Of a stretch of DNA of 64,000 bases, positions 22,741 to 34,600 are shown in pieces (the stretch's first letter is position 1; each line of letters begins with the position of its first letter). The notes under the pieces are model-generated. The model had not been told where the DNA came from. It searched no databases and saw only the letters and a list, made by a program, of their open reading frames with translations. Made by a program: the position numbers and the translations under genes. Source of the stretch: Camarhynchus parvulus (taxonomy: Eukaryota > Chordata > Aves > Passeriformes > Thraupidae); assembly GCF_901933205.1 (NCBI RefSeq), contig NC_044572.1, forward strand, positions 33,821,501 to 33,885,500, in the 5' to 3' direction.

Positions 22741-23300
22741 AGGGTTTGTCCCGTTCTGCACAGCGAGCCGGGGCAGCTTTGCACCCTCCTCCCCCCCCCC
22801 CCCCCCCACTCCAAATGAATCAGTTGAACCCAAATCGTCATTGTCTGCAGCGGGGAGGGGGCTCCGCGCTGCTGCCAGGGGCACGGAGAGCACCAGGGCG
22901 GCATTGCCCGGGCCGCCTGCCACGGGTGAGTGCCGCCTGTCCGCGGGCCCGGGCGGAGCCAGCAGCGCTGCCCGGGCCGGAGGGAGGCGGCCGCGGAGCT
23001 CCCCCTGCCCACGCCGGGAGCCCCGAGCCCGCCGCACCCGCGTGGGCCGGGCCTGGGCGCCCGCGCAGGAGGGGACAGCCCCGGAGCGACACCCCGGGGT
23101 CCCACCCGGCCCGGCCCAGCCCGGCCAGGCCCTGCGGGCACGGGCACAGCCTCCGCCTCCTCGGGGACGTGACGTGCGGGTCCCGCGGCCGCGCCGGCTC
23201 GGGCGGAGGTGCGGGAGCGGCGGGAGAGCCCGGGCTGCCCGAACGCGGCCCCGACGCCAGGCGGGGGGGCCGGGAGAGCTGGACTTCACTGCAAGCCTGT
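22741..23300 (+). promoter_or_regulatory. Orphan CpG island between HOXA3 and HOXA4
   Basis: A dense CpG block with no protein start. It includes a C run at 22791-22807. On the plus strand CACGG|GTGAGT (last exon base 22925) is a good donor inside the island, so an antisense transcript may start here. Mammals have the antisense RNA HOXA-AS2 in the same A3-A4 interval; equivalence is only positional. Overlapping frames of 200 residues or more on both strands are GC translations. Confidence 0.42.
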
Positions 23301-25772
23301 CAGGATCTCCGCCTGTGCGAGGGCTCCCCCCACCCCTTCCTCGTTTACAAACACAGGACAAGAAGAGCTGGGACTGCAAGCACCCTGGGGGAAAAAAATT
23401 TAAAAGAAAAGAAAAGAAAAGGAAGAAAAAAAGAAAAAAATCCTAGCATTGCGTAATCCCCCCATGCAGGATGGCCCTGGTTATTAAATACCACAAGGCG
23501 CTTGTCACAGTTCAGCTCCTCCTGTAATGAAACACCAGGTATAGCAAGAGCTTGCAGGAGAAACGAGGATGGGGATCTCGGAAGAGGAGTATTTTTCTTA
23601 GTGGGTGGAGGGGAGGTGGGTGCCGGGGTTAACCGAGTGGCGTTCCCTGCTGACAGCAAATTGACTCCGAGGTGATTTGGTCTTTCTTTGAAATATTGAC
23701 ACACTTCCACTTCCAGCGTTTTGAGCTGTGCTCGCCTTTGTGGCCAGAGCAGATAAATCCGTGTGTGAGAGACACCGGGAGAGCGAGAGAGAGGGAGGGG
23801 GGGAGAGACATTTAGGTCCAAGTGCCGGATTAAAAAGAATACTGTCTTTAAAGGTCAAGGGTTTGAAGGGTCAGTCTGCTCCTCTAAAAAAAACAATTAA
23901 TGGGATAGAAAATTTGTCCTCTCGGTGAACTCCTGGTTGCCTTAGCAAAGGGAGCACAATGCGAGAATTTAAACAGGACGATGTAATTTTTGAGGTTATT
24001 GTAAAGACGGGAGGTATTGGACGGGGAGCAGAGGGCTCCCAGCCCGGGAGCAGCATTCTGCTCCCAGCACAGGCAGAAGGGGAAGAGAAGGAAGGAGAAT
24101 TTACCTTAAACGATGATAATCGGCCATGGGGTATTTTGCAGTCCGCAGTTCAATCTCCAGCAAGAGAATGTACATTTTTTTAGGAGACAGCCAAGATGCT
24201 GTGTCTTTACACATGACCACTTTTTTTTTTCCCCCAGGAAAATCCTTTGCGTCTTCACAGACTTTTCCAAGAGAATGCCTTTCAGAACCGCTGTTGAATT
24301 ACAAAGAAGTATTTATTGTAGGAGGTGATTAATGATTCTCCCTAAAATTGCTATTTGCAGCGTGATTTCATTTCTCTTTACAATGGGAGCAAACCAGGTT
24401 TGTACGCATAGGCTGCACACTAAAGAAATCCTGCACTGCCAGTTAATATGTTTCAGCTGGAATTTTGCTCAGTTGTACTAATTTTGGCTCTAAACACATT
24501 AAGGGATTCTCAAGCAATAAACCAAATGAAGAGCTACACATTTGCAGATAGAAGTTACCTGACATACAGCCATATTTTTTTCCCCCTTATAAGGAGACAG
24601 CTGGCGACTCAGGATTTAGTAAACAGCAATATGTGAGCAGAAGTGGGCTTTTCAGGCCTGCTCCTTGGTCAGGTATGGGGACAGCCGTGTTTGCTGAGGG
24701 TGTTTACAGCTGCCACCTTCCTGATGCTGAACGTGTTCTGCCAGTGGCACGTTCCATTTTCCTCTGGGATGGTACATATTCCATGGCTAGGCAGGGATGC
24801 TGGCACAGCCTATGGAGCCTGGTGCTACCTCAATCAGGGATGATGATGCCCCCTGGTCCTGGTGGCCCCACTAAGGTGAAGACAACTACTGATTCCAAGA
24901 ATCCATCTTGTATGTATTTGGGTGAGTAAATAAATAACTATTGGCCTTCAGGTCTTCCCTGGAAGATTTAGTAGTACTTGAGCTCCTTTCCAAGACTTTT
25001 CCTACCCAGCTCAGTGCTACACCATGTTGTGAAAGCCCCAGGCAGCTCTGTTAGCAGCTCTGCTTTGCCTGAACTCCTTAGCTGCCTGGAAGCAGGAAGA
25101 TGCACAGCCTGAGCTGGAACCAGCTGAATCCCATTTTGCCCCAGTAGTTGTGACAATCTCGGCCAAAAAAGCCTCATGAGTTTTATCCAAATTCGTGTGT
25201 CTACCGAGGCTTTCTCAGCACATTTTGAAATAATCTTAAAAAAAAAAAAAAAGGAAATAGAAACAGAAAAGGCAGCTTTAAAAGAAATTTTAGGTTACCG
25301 TTCATGTTAAACAGTGCTAGCCAGCTAAGAAATCATAATCAGGCGAAAATGAATGAATAAACCACGACTGGCTAAAGATTTAAAGTGTTATCACGGCATG
25401 GGAGCTTATTGGCTCCCAGAAGAAGCACAGCTTCTCTTGTCAGGCAGCTGAAAACAGTCGCACGGCCAGCGGTGGAGTCAGACTCATTCTGTCTAAGTCA
25501 GCTAAAGAGAGCACCACTCACCTATACAATGAAGCAAGACCTTTCCTCGTCCTGCAACTCAATTTTTCCCAGCCAAGCGAGTAGGAGTCAGGAGGTTTTT
25601 CACCACATTTAAAATAACCATTGCCTTATTGACAAGATGAATCCAAGTCAAAACAATGCATTAAACTGTTGGTTTCCATTCGTGATGCCAACACCAGCCA
25701 TGCACAAGGTGGATGAAACAGCACGTAGTGGACTTGTGTTTCAAGCGTTTAATTCTTTTGTACAGAATAATC
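23301..25772. other. HOXA4 downstream intergenic region
   Basis: No gene seen. TGATTAATGA (24327-24336) is a Hox/PBX-type site. A run of about 14 A ends near 25253. AT-rich and GC-poor towards the HOXA4 polyadenylation site. In mouse, HOXA4-group genes have 3' neural enhancers in such positions, which is context and not evidence here. Confidence 0.55.
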
Positions 25773-25778
25773 TTTATT
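25773..25778 (-). terminator. HOXA4: Candidate HOXA4 polyadenylation signal
   Basis: AATAAA on the minus strand, giving a 3' UTR of about 0.88 kb after the stop at 26650. No other equally placed hexamer was noted. Confidence 0.5.
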
Positions 25779-26234
25779 ACTAGCATTTGGCACTGTTATA
25801 CATTACACCAAAAATCCACAAATTGTACATGGACCCAAACTATTTAGACGGTGCCAAATATGAAGACAGCAACAGCCTTTATAGCAATATTTCTTTAAAT
25901 AAATGCAATAGGGAATGTGGAGAAAAACTAATAGATCACAGCTACTGAGGGGGCTACACTTAAAACCAGTTAAGTTACCTTTGATACATAAAACATTTTC
26001 CTTTAGACAGCATAAGGGGACTTTTTCACAAGTCTTTAGCCTCTTGTGGACGTGTTCGTTCTCCCATGTTGGTCTGTGTGTGTATACGTGCCTGTGCACC
26101 ATCACACACACACGCATGCACAGAGAAATCCATGAACACACCACAAAACAGCGCTATTCAAGTCAATGCCTTACACAAGTGTCTCACGAGCTCTTTGCTT
26201 TGTTTTAAACGTTTTTTTATTTTTAACGTGTTCC

Positions 26235-26284
<50 letters not shown>

Positions 26285-26649
26285 TCCGTCTTAGGTACAG
26301 AGAATTCGTCCATGACAGCATCCATCCCTCTCTTACACCGAGGGCAAGAGAGTGTTTCCATAAATAGAAAAAAATGATGGGCATGGAACCATTATCTATA
26401 TACAATGTAGACAATCGTCCGGGTTTTGGTTTAAACATGTGTCCGTTCTTGGACACGTCTCGTCTTCCTTTTCTGCTCCTGTTTTTTTTACACAGTTTGG
26501 TCCAAAAGGCCAGCCTCCACCTTGAGGCAGCTTGAAAACCCCAATAGATAGGCATATATATTTTTAAAAAAACACAACAACAACAACGACAAAAAAAAAA
26601 AGCCGACCAAACAAAAAAAGACCAAAATTACTCAAACCAAAAACCGTAT
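25779..26649 (-). other. HOXA4: HOXA4 3' UTR (proposed)
   Basis: Follows the TAA stop at 26650-26652. It contains a 45-base T run on the messenger strand (26237-26281). Short open frames across it are repeat or chance translations. No TAGGTAG (miR-196 match) was seen. Confidence 0.55.
26237..26281. repeat. 45-base A tract in HOXA4 3' UTR
   Basis: Uninterrupted A on the plus strand, so U on the HOXA4 messenger. Length is likely unstable between individuals or assemblies. Confidence 0.95.
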
Positions 26650-27942
26650 TTATAGCGCAGCTGCGTTGGGTGTAGCCCCATCGAGCGGATGGGGGTGGCC
26701 CTGTGTCTGTGCTTTGGACTGCTGGCTCAGTGTGGACTGGTTTGAGGAGCGCATCTTTGTGTTAGGCAGTTTATGGTCTTTCTTCCACTTCATGCGCCTG
26801 TTCTGGAACCAGATTTTGACCTGGCGCTCGGAGAGGCAGAGGGTGTGCGCGATCTCGATGCGTCGCCTTCTGGTCAGGTAGCGGTTGAAGTGAAACTCCT
26901 TCTCCAGCTCCAGGACCTGCTGTCTGGTGTAGGCAGTGCGAGACCTCTTGGGCTCCCCTCCGTTGTAATTGGGGTTGACTGAAACGTGCTCACACAGGCA
27001 CACACATACACACGCGGAGAGGAAAGAAGGAGAGGGGAAGGGATGGAACATAATCATTATATAATAACTTGACACCGGGTTCACATAAGATACATAAACG
27101 GCAAGAAAAATTGTTTCCCAGCCTATCGACAGTGGGGACAATCGAGGAGCAATAAAAAATGGTGATGGGCATTTGGGTTAGAAGAAAAGCTTCAAAGACA
27201 CATGGCCCAGAGCCACTGCAGGGCAATTAAATTTATGGGGGCTATAATTACTGCCCTAACAGTTTAGCGTCTCGTAAATCTTTTGATAAAGGACCCCGGA
27301 TACAAAAGGTTTCTCACTTTTTTCTTTTTCTTTTTTTTTTTTTTTTTTTTTTTTTTCCCTTGATTTTTTTTCTTTTTTTTTTCCATACTATTAGGAAACG
27401 CGGAGGGAGAAGGAGGGGAAAAAAAAAGCCACACACGCCACGACCCATCCCGGTCTCGGGAGCACCCTCCCCCCTTCCCTCCTCTGCAGGCGCATCCCCA
27501 CCTCCCCCTGGCAAGGGCAACTCACCCGTGCTCACATGGATCTTCTTCATCCAGGGGTAGACCACCGGCTCCTTCCCCTTCAGCCCGGGCAGGCTCTTGT
27601 CGGGCAGCAGCGGACAGGCGGGCCCGGTGCCGGCCCCGGCGGCGGGGGCAGCTTCGCAGCGGCGCTGCAGGGCATGGCCTGGGAGCAGGGGCTGGGGCGG
27701 GCCGGGGTGGCCCTTGGCGGGCGGCGGCGGCGAGGCGCCCGGGGCGGCTGCTCGGGGCCCGGCGGCGCTGCCGGCGCTGCTGTAGCTGTAGGGCGCCTGG
27801 GGTAGGAGGGTGCCTGCGCGGGGTAGAGAGCCTCGGGAGGCGGCCCCGCGGCCCCGGCGGCGCCGCGGGAGCCTGGTAGCCCGGTTCCCGGCGCGGCCGC
27901 GGAAGTACTCGGGCAGCGCCGGGCCCGGTGCGCGGTGCAGGT

Positions 27943-27973
<31 letters not shown>

Positions 27974-28108
27974 GGCGTGCGGGTGCGAGTGATGCGGGTG
28001 GTAGCTGGCGGAGCTGCCGGCGCTGCCGCTGTGCTGCGTGTATTCCTCGCAGGGAGGGAATTTGGGCTCGATGTAGTTGGAGTTTATCAAAAACGAACTC
28101 ATGGTCAT
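26650..28108 (-). CDS. HOXA4: HOXA4, homeodomain transcription factor
   Basis: Coding join 27526-28108 and 26650-26978 encodes 303 residues as read. The start [19 protein letters not shown] is diagnostic of paralogue group 4. A histidine/proline tract from (CGG)n repeats follows. The PBX-contact motif VYPWM ends at residue 187. The homeodomain spans about 204-263. Donor is ACGG|GTGAGT and acceptor TTTCAG|TCAACC, phase 1. The product binds DNA with PBX to pattern cervical levels and posterior hindbrain. Oddity: residues encoded by 27799-27901 read as an arginine-rich stretch unlike HOXA4, while the other frames give [13 protein letters not shown] and [13 protein letters not shown] second small patch lies near 27738-27766. 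The overall frame is intact, so the gene is called functional, with the exon 1 middle unreliable. Confidence 0.95.
26979..27525 (-). other. HOXA4: HOXA4 coding intron
   Basis: A 547-base intron. It contains a T-rich stretch on the plus strand (27319-27382) and otherwise nothing recognised. Confidence 0.93.
27944..27972. repeat. (CGG)n tract coding proline run in HOXA4
   Basis: About ten GGC/CGG units on the plus strand, read as CCG/CCC proline codons in HOXA4 exon 1. GC-rich triplet runs such as this are prone to assembly error. Confidence 0.88.
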
Positions 28109-28980
28109 TAATTTGTGAAGTGCAAAAATACTAATTTTTCTCGCGTTGTCGTTTTTCTGGGCTCGGCGAGGCCCCTCCCCTTCCCCCCTTCCCTCCCTTC
28201 CCTCCCTCTCCCCCCCCCCGCTGCTGTCAAGTGCTGCCGCTGCCAAAGTTTGGGCCTCCAGCCCTTCCCCCCCCCCCTCCTTCCCACTGCACTCCCCTCC
28301 CTTCCTCTCTTCCCACCCCTGGAGCGCCTACAACACACACAAACACACACCCGCGCACACACACACCCGCACCCCCCGCCGCCCCGCCACCACCTGACCG
28401 CCAGCGCCAATTACCGCGCGGGGCCGCGGACCCCGGATCAGGAAATGGAAGAGGGACGAGCGGCCGCAGGGCAGCTCCGCGCCCGCGGACCTTTGGCGGA
28501 GACCGCGCCTCCCCCACGGGCGGCGGCTGCCTGGCGAGGGAGCGCCCCGCGTCCGCTCCTCACCAGCATCCCCGGCTCCTCCCGCCCGCCGGCCCGGGCC
28601 GCGTCCAGCAGTCGCGGTGTCAAGCGAGATAAAACTAATCCGGCGTTGACAGTCTCCCACCCGCCCCGCCCGCCCCAGCACTTTTTGTGTCTTCGTTCTC
28701 CCGTGGGAGAGTGTAGGAAGCAGGGCGAGGAAGCGGAGCGCAGCCCAGCTGCGCGATCCAGAGGGAGGCAGGCATTGCACAAGGCGTTGCACAATCCTTT
28801 TGAACAAGCCCATCTCCAAACGCCGGGGCTGCGCGCAGGCAGAGGGCGGCAGCGGCTGTCGGGCACAGGCCACCGGCCGCCCTCCAGCCTCTGTCCCCAG
28901 CACCCCGCCGCTGCGGACCGCGGGCGGCCGGGGGTTCCAGGGACAGCCTTTTGCCCCTTTGAAGCTGGGCTAATTGGAGG
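28109..28980 (-). promoter_or_regulatory. HOXA4: HOXA4 CpG island and 5' flank
   Basis: Very CpG-rich sequence running on from exon 1, with CCAAT at 28407-28411 and CT/CA-rich patches at 28170-28370. Overlapping long frames on both strands are GC translations. The transcription start cannot be fixed from sequence. Confidence 0.55.
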
Positions 28981-31259
28981 AAAAGTTAGAACGAAGGTCG
29001 CGGGGAGGCCGAGGAGAGTCCTCGAGGGGCTTGCGGGGTGTGAGCCATAGAGCGAGCCTGAAAATAACGGGGAACAGAGGGGGAAGGGAGAGGGGAAGAC
29101 GGACACGACGGCATCAAACACTTCCTACCGGCGATTACAGGGCTCACTGGGAGCATCCCTCCCCGCGGAGCAGAGCTTTCTGAACTACGAATTTAAGCCC
29201 GTTGGTTTGGTGTGCCTCGTCTGGGGTTTATTTTTAATTTTCACTTCCATAAGAAATCGCTAGCGCCTTCGCAGCAGTAGCTCGCAAACCCTGGTGTAGG
29301 AGGGAGAGGGCACTCGGGCACTTCTAGGTTGCTAAAACTGAGACTGTTAACGGTATTTGCAGCTCAGGGGGAAACGAGGCAGCCACCCTGACCTTAGGTA
29401 ATTGAAATTTGATGGTTGAACTAATTACGCTCTTATTCTAAGGGGGAAAAAAAAATACTTATTGAAAGTCAGTTAGTCTGCCACGTTTGGAGTAGGCGCG
29501 AACTTTTTCAGATTATTTTTTCATCTGTACAGGAAAGAGTATAAACAGATAGAAATATTTACCACACCCTTAGAGAATATAATTGCTGAGTGGCTAAATC
29601 TCATCTGCTGGTATGGGAAAATCCTTCTAATATATCAAGCATAAATATGATACAGTTTAGATCTTGCCTTCCTAAAGATATTACACTAACAGTTACCCTG
29701 GTTTAAATTCAGATTATTGTCTTTTGCAGTTTAATAGATAATGGATACATGCAATAAAATTCTATTTGAATATATATTCTATCTAACAAGACACACAGCG
29801 TATCGATTTATATTTTATCCACAGACACATAGGCGCGCACATTGCATGCGGCTTGTAATATGTTAGAACATTTCCAGCACTTGGGTATACTGGGGTACTT
29901 ATCTAAACAATCACTCATTTCCTCCTACTATCGAATGTCTAATTTGTAAAGAGAGTTAAAACACATTTACTTACTCATTTCCAACAACGCATCTATGGAA
30001 CTTTAACTAGAGTAATAGATAAGTTTCTGTATTTACTCTGCGTGGAGAGGAAATGCGGTTACACACACGCGGTTACACACAGAGACGGCCGCAACTGCTC
30101 AACAGCACACATTTGATAGAAAAGGGGAGATTGTTTTATTTATATTCCAAACAACAAAACAACAGCAAACCCAATTCCTAAAAGAAAAAAAAAGCTCCCA
30201 TCTACATGACTGTTAAAAATAAAAGACCGCCGAAATCCACCACGACAGCATTTCCCCGGTATAAAGAGATACATGCACACACAGAGACGCATACATACAA
30301 ATACCTGCCGGCTAGCACCAGATGAATTACACTGGGGTATCGTAAATATTATCCTCGGCATAAGTCCTGAGGCTCTATGGCCGGAGCACTACAGCGGGCT
30401 GCCGTGTTCCCACGCCACAGTAAAACACAACGAGAAGTGTTGTCTCGGTTTGTAAGATCAGCGCTACATTGGGAGAGTTGACCGGGCTCTGCTTCATATT
30501 ATTTACTGTGATTAGATCTCAAAGTTTCACCGTGCCCTTTCCTACAGGAGGGCTCTGGCGCTTGGTTACAGAGAGAAGGACTCAATTTTGTATACGAGTG
30601 TAAATCTGCAAGGTGACCTGAGCTGCCCAGCTCAAGTCTGGCTTTTTCGTGTGGTTCTCTTAGTCTGTGAAGATGTGCTGAGGCAGGACCTCCAAAAGGC
30701 CTGTTCCGTGTCTTTCTGGTTTTGTTATCATAAACAAGAACCCAGCCAAGACCACCAAGTGTTATCTTGCACACGGCCATTTCGACATTTTACTGCAAGA
30801 TTTATGGCTGTAATAAACAATCTCAAACCCTTTTTTCCCCCAGTACTTCCCTTTAACAAACTTGTACCATCACCCTAAGTTCTCAAAGAAAGAAAAGGAT
30901 AGGATAAAATAGGCCAGCTCCCTTATTTTTCCAGAAGGACTAAAGGCTCGATTTCACTGGAGAAGGAGACTTCCATCAATTAATAAAGAAGCGAGAGTTT
31001 CCTGGCCAAGGCTGGCCGAGAATGGGATGGGGACAGCACTGGAATTAAGTTGAGAGGGAGAGAGTAAATTTTCATGCACCAAGAAAAAGCAACTCAATAC
31101 ATACCGAAAGAGGGAGAAAAAGGGGATCCCTCTTTTTCTTGTGAAACAGGCAAGCATTCCTGTTACCCTCCACATACGCAGCTAAAACATAATTACCACG
31201 AAAGAGAAAATAATAATAACAACGGCAATAATAATAATAGTAGTAGTAGTAGTAGTAGT

Positions 31260-31312
<53 letters not shown>

Positions 31313-31590
31313 TCAAGTCAACCTCTTGCCGTGCCGGGCATCCTCCACCGAGAGCGGTAGGAGGAGGAAGAATCGCACTAGCAGCCTGGTTTGACTTTGA
31401 TTTGAACCATTTTGAATATATTTAGTCCCAGCTTTCCCCTCTTGAATGCGAGGCTGTCCCAAGTTTCAAAGTGACCGAAAAGTGACACCGTGTGCATTTT
31501 GTTTCTTATTAATCTTACACATTGACAGTCTTTGTTAAATAACAAGGCGTGCCCTTCACCAGGCGACATTTTCATATTTGTTAGACGCGG
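28981..31590. other. HOXA4 upstream region
   Basis: No gene seen. From about 29.4 to 30.3 kb the DNA is AT-rich with many TAAT cores. A (TAA)n/(TAG)n repeat lies at 31208-31312. The region separates the HOXA4 CpG island from the DR5 element. Confidence 0.55.
31208..31312. repeat. (TAA)n/(TAG)n trinucleotide repeat
   Basis: AAT units, then TAG units at about 31238-31259, then AAT again for about 50 bases. It lies about 280 bases from the DR5 element. Confidence 0.95.
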
Positions 31591-31607
31591 TGACCTGAAG
31601 TTCACCT
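31591..31607 (-). promoter_or_regulatory. DR5 retinoic acid response element upstream of HOXA4
   Basis: The minus strand reads AGGTGA-ACTTC-AGGTCA, a direct repeat of two RAR/RXR half-sites spaced by five bases. This is the same class and nearly the same sequence as the elements known for group 4 Hox genes. It lies about 3.5 kb upstream of the HOXA4 start. Mouse Hoxa4 is known to need a conserved retinoic acid response element; assigning this site to HOXA4 is inference from position. Confidence 0.75.
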
Positions 31608-34600
31608 CGGCCTTGGACTTAGTTTTTCTAAAAGGTCTATAACAGTGTCTTTTAGATAGCAGGGTGCTTTGCCCAGGTCACTTCTTCTAAGGGAAAAATA
31701 AGAAAAAAATCGAGGGAAAATGTAAACGTTATGGAATGTATCGACTGTATTCCTTTCTTTGTTCCTGGGAATGATACAGCCCCGAGGCTGCTCCTGCCTC
31801 CGTGGATGAGAGCGTCCTTCCCGATGGGTACTGCCGGGGCAATATTGGCATTTTTGCCCCAAGTTCAGCATTTGATAAAAGCAATGGTTTCCCTGGCACT
31901 GGGGCTCCTCTTAACAACGGGGTTGTTGGCGGGGTTTGCTCACCCTGTCCTGGTGCGCTTAAATAAACACACGTAAAATGTGATTTGTGCCCGGATTTTA
32001 AATGAATGGTCTTTTGAGCAGACCTTCCACGCCAGAGAGCAGCGTGCTGAATGCAGAGAGTGAAAGGACAGAAAGAGTTCGTCTCAAATTATTAACTGAA
32101 CTGTCCTGTTCTAGCTTGTTGTCTTTTTTTTTTGGAACCGGGGGAAGGGGGAAAAATTTAAACAATAATTGAAAAGAGTCAATATTTATGTAAGTCGCTG
32201 TTTCAACTTCTTTGAAATTATTCTCATTGATATTTTTATTCTAAACCAGATTTAAAATATGGAATTCGGACCACTAATTGTTTTAGTGAGGAAGTAAATG
32301 GATTTCTGTCACCTACTCTTGAGTAAGCCGGTTATAGTAACAGCTTTCATTCTGGGTATATCAAAGACGCATTGTTATTCTTGGAAACAATCCGCCTGCT
32401 ATTCTCTAACAAAATAGATATTTGGCTACGGTTTTTAGCTTGTTATCAGGCTTCGCTCTTACACCAAATAAATAGTCCGGATGTGAAAGGTTATATACTA
32501 TCTCCAGAGCGGGCAGGCTCCCTAAACGTGCAGTGCCAGGGCTCGCTACAAGTGAGCAGCAGCAACAACTTGTGAACAGCGTCTACACGCCGAGCAAACA
32601 CTTGCATTACACACTTTCCAGGCTTCAGCAGGTACTTTAGGCACAATCTCCGATAATCACTTTGGCTAATCTGATATCTAACCTCTCGCGTACTTGTTCC
32701 CAAGATACAGCGCTCGCCTGCCACGATCCAGCTGTGTCTCTGGCAAATAATTCACGCGTACCAGTTACACAGAGGCCGGTGTAGGCTGCTGCCTTGGGGG
32801 TGGAAAGGCAGCAATGCGTGGCTGGGGGTGAGGTGCGCTCTTTCTCGGATTTCCTTGTCGCACTGTCGCCTCCTCCACACCTTTCAGGTCTGATTATGGC
32901 TATATTCGAGTATCCTTTCCCTCTTCCACCGACCCCTTAGCATTAAAATTTCAAGCTGAATCCCGCCTGCGATGATGTCCTCCAAAATGAAATTGCTTGA
33001 GCAATATTGGCTAGTTCTCCCTGCAGACACGTCTAACCAAGGAGCTAAAGCTTTTACTCAGAGGCGGCACTGAGAACAAAAAAATCCCAGCAATGTGGGA
33101 ATCTCTCCGCGCTAAGAAATTCCACTAAACTTTTTCTTGGAAGGGTGAAGAGGGGTGGGTGGCGAGAGGAAAAACAACGCGTCCTACTCCCAATTTCGCT
33201 GGGAACTGCCGCCTCGGGTAATTCCAGAAGGCTGTGAGAACCCTCCAAATCACGGAGAGGCACAGGGCGCCAGCTTCTCCGTAATATTTTCCATGGGTAT
33301 CGCACCACGGCTCCACGGCTCCGCATTTTAAACGAGCTCCTTCGGACCAAACATATAGCCCGTATTATCTCCGGCATGTCCTGTTTAAGCACAGTTTAGC
33401 GGTCGCTACAGAAATGAGAGCAAAAACAAAGACGCGGCTAGGATCGATACACGCGTTAATAGCTTCGCTCCTATCTTATCTTCCTGCCATTTTGCAAAGT
33501 GAGAAGGCTTAACATTAAACCTCTTAGAGCAGGTTATTATATAATAAACAAGGGTGAGGCATTTTGCTACCTGACTTTTGGAGGAGGCAACATCAGTGGC
33601 TTCTGTGGGGGTAACACGCGTGTTTACCTGCCGCGGCTGGACCCGAGATATTCAGACACAAATGTGGCTGATAATTCAAGATGAAATACAACGTGTATTA
33701 CTCTTGAAAAGAGGAATTTTCTATCCTTTCCTTGGTAATTGAGGTCATTCAGCCAGTAGGGTTCACCTGGAGTCCATACTGTGATACACACGTAACTCAA
33801 AGCTATTTTATCTTTTGTGCTGATAGTCAAGATCTCGGCTATAACATTGACATCAAACTCTGTCTGGGCGAATGACTAAGAGTGGTGCAAAACGTAAACT
33901 TTTGACCCTCAACTTTTTGACCTGCAGTTGTAACGCCCTTAACCACAAAGATATACAAAAGCTATGCAGCTTCTTTTAGGAGTAAGAGACTCGCACTGTT
34001 TGTTTCAATACTTCTGCTTGTTTCCCCCAGCTTTCTAAGGGCTCTCTTTTTTATTGTTGCTTTTTTTTTCCTTTTTCTTGCTGCTGAGAAATCGGATACT
34101 TTCGCATTTTTAATTGTTTTTTTCTTTTCCTTAATCTCTCAGCTTTGTAAAATGCTGTTAGATCAGTTTGCACAGCCTTTCGGCAGCGTTGGAGGGAAGC
34201 CTGTTACTCAAAGGCGCTAAATGGTTACAATTGCAGGTGAATTGCTGGGTAAGTTCCGGGCGTGAGGTTGGAAGGAATGGAACGACGAGCGTTGGGGGAA
34301 AAGCTGCAGCTCTCTGCTGAAGGGTTTTAGTCATTTCTCCTTGATTTAAACATAAAGAAACAAGTCTAATTGTTTGCAAAGCCTTGTCTAGGCAAACGAG
34401 TTGACTGTGAACTTGGTCTAAAGCGAGCTCTGCTGGTGATTCCTAGGGTGTGCAGATTTATCTTTTCTGCATTTACTTAACCTGGCAGTGAACTGCACGG
34501 GCTGCCATTTATTATCCGGAGACAGACTTCACCTCAAGCAAGGACTGTTCCACAAAATTGCAATAATTACCCAATAACCTTCATAGCAAATATTATTATT

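Noticed and set aside
22746..23456. 236-residue plus-strand frame and overlapping 214-residue minus-strand frame
   Set aside because: Both strands of the same CpG island are open at once, as expected when stop codons are rare. No domain is recognisable.
26237..26281. Long A tract as the tail of a retroposed gene
   Set aside because: No processed-gene body, target-site duplication or internal promoter was seen beside it, and similar tracts are scattered through the window as simple repeats.
28115..29121. Frames of 311 (plus) and 227 (minus) residues upstream of HOXA4
   Set aside because: Low-complexity GC translations of the HOXA4 CpG island, with no motif and no plausible splice context.
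31731..31976. 81-residue ATG-started plus-strand frame with a hydrophobic stretch
   Set aside because: It has a true ATG but no recognisable family, no promoter or splice context, and is of a length expected by chance in 64 kb. Evidence is too thin to call a gene.
33903..33923. Two nuclear-receptor half-sites, TGACCC and TGACCT
   Set aside because: They are nine bases apart in direct orientation, which is not a usual RAR/RXR spacing (1, 2 or 5).
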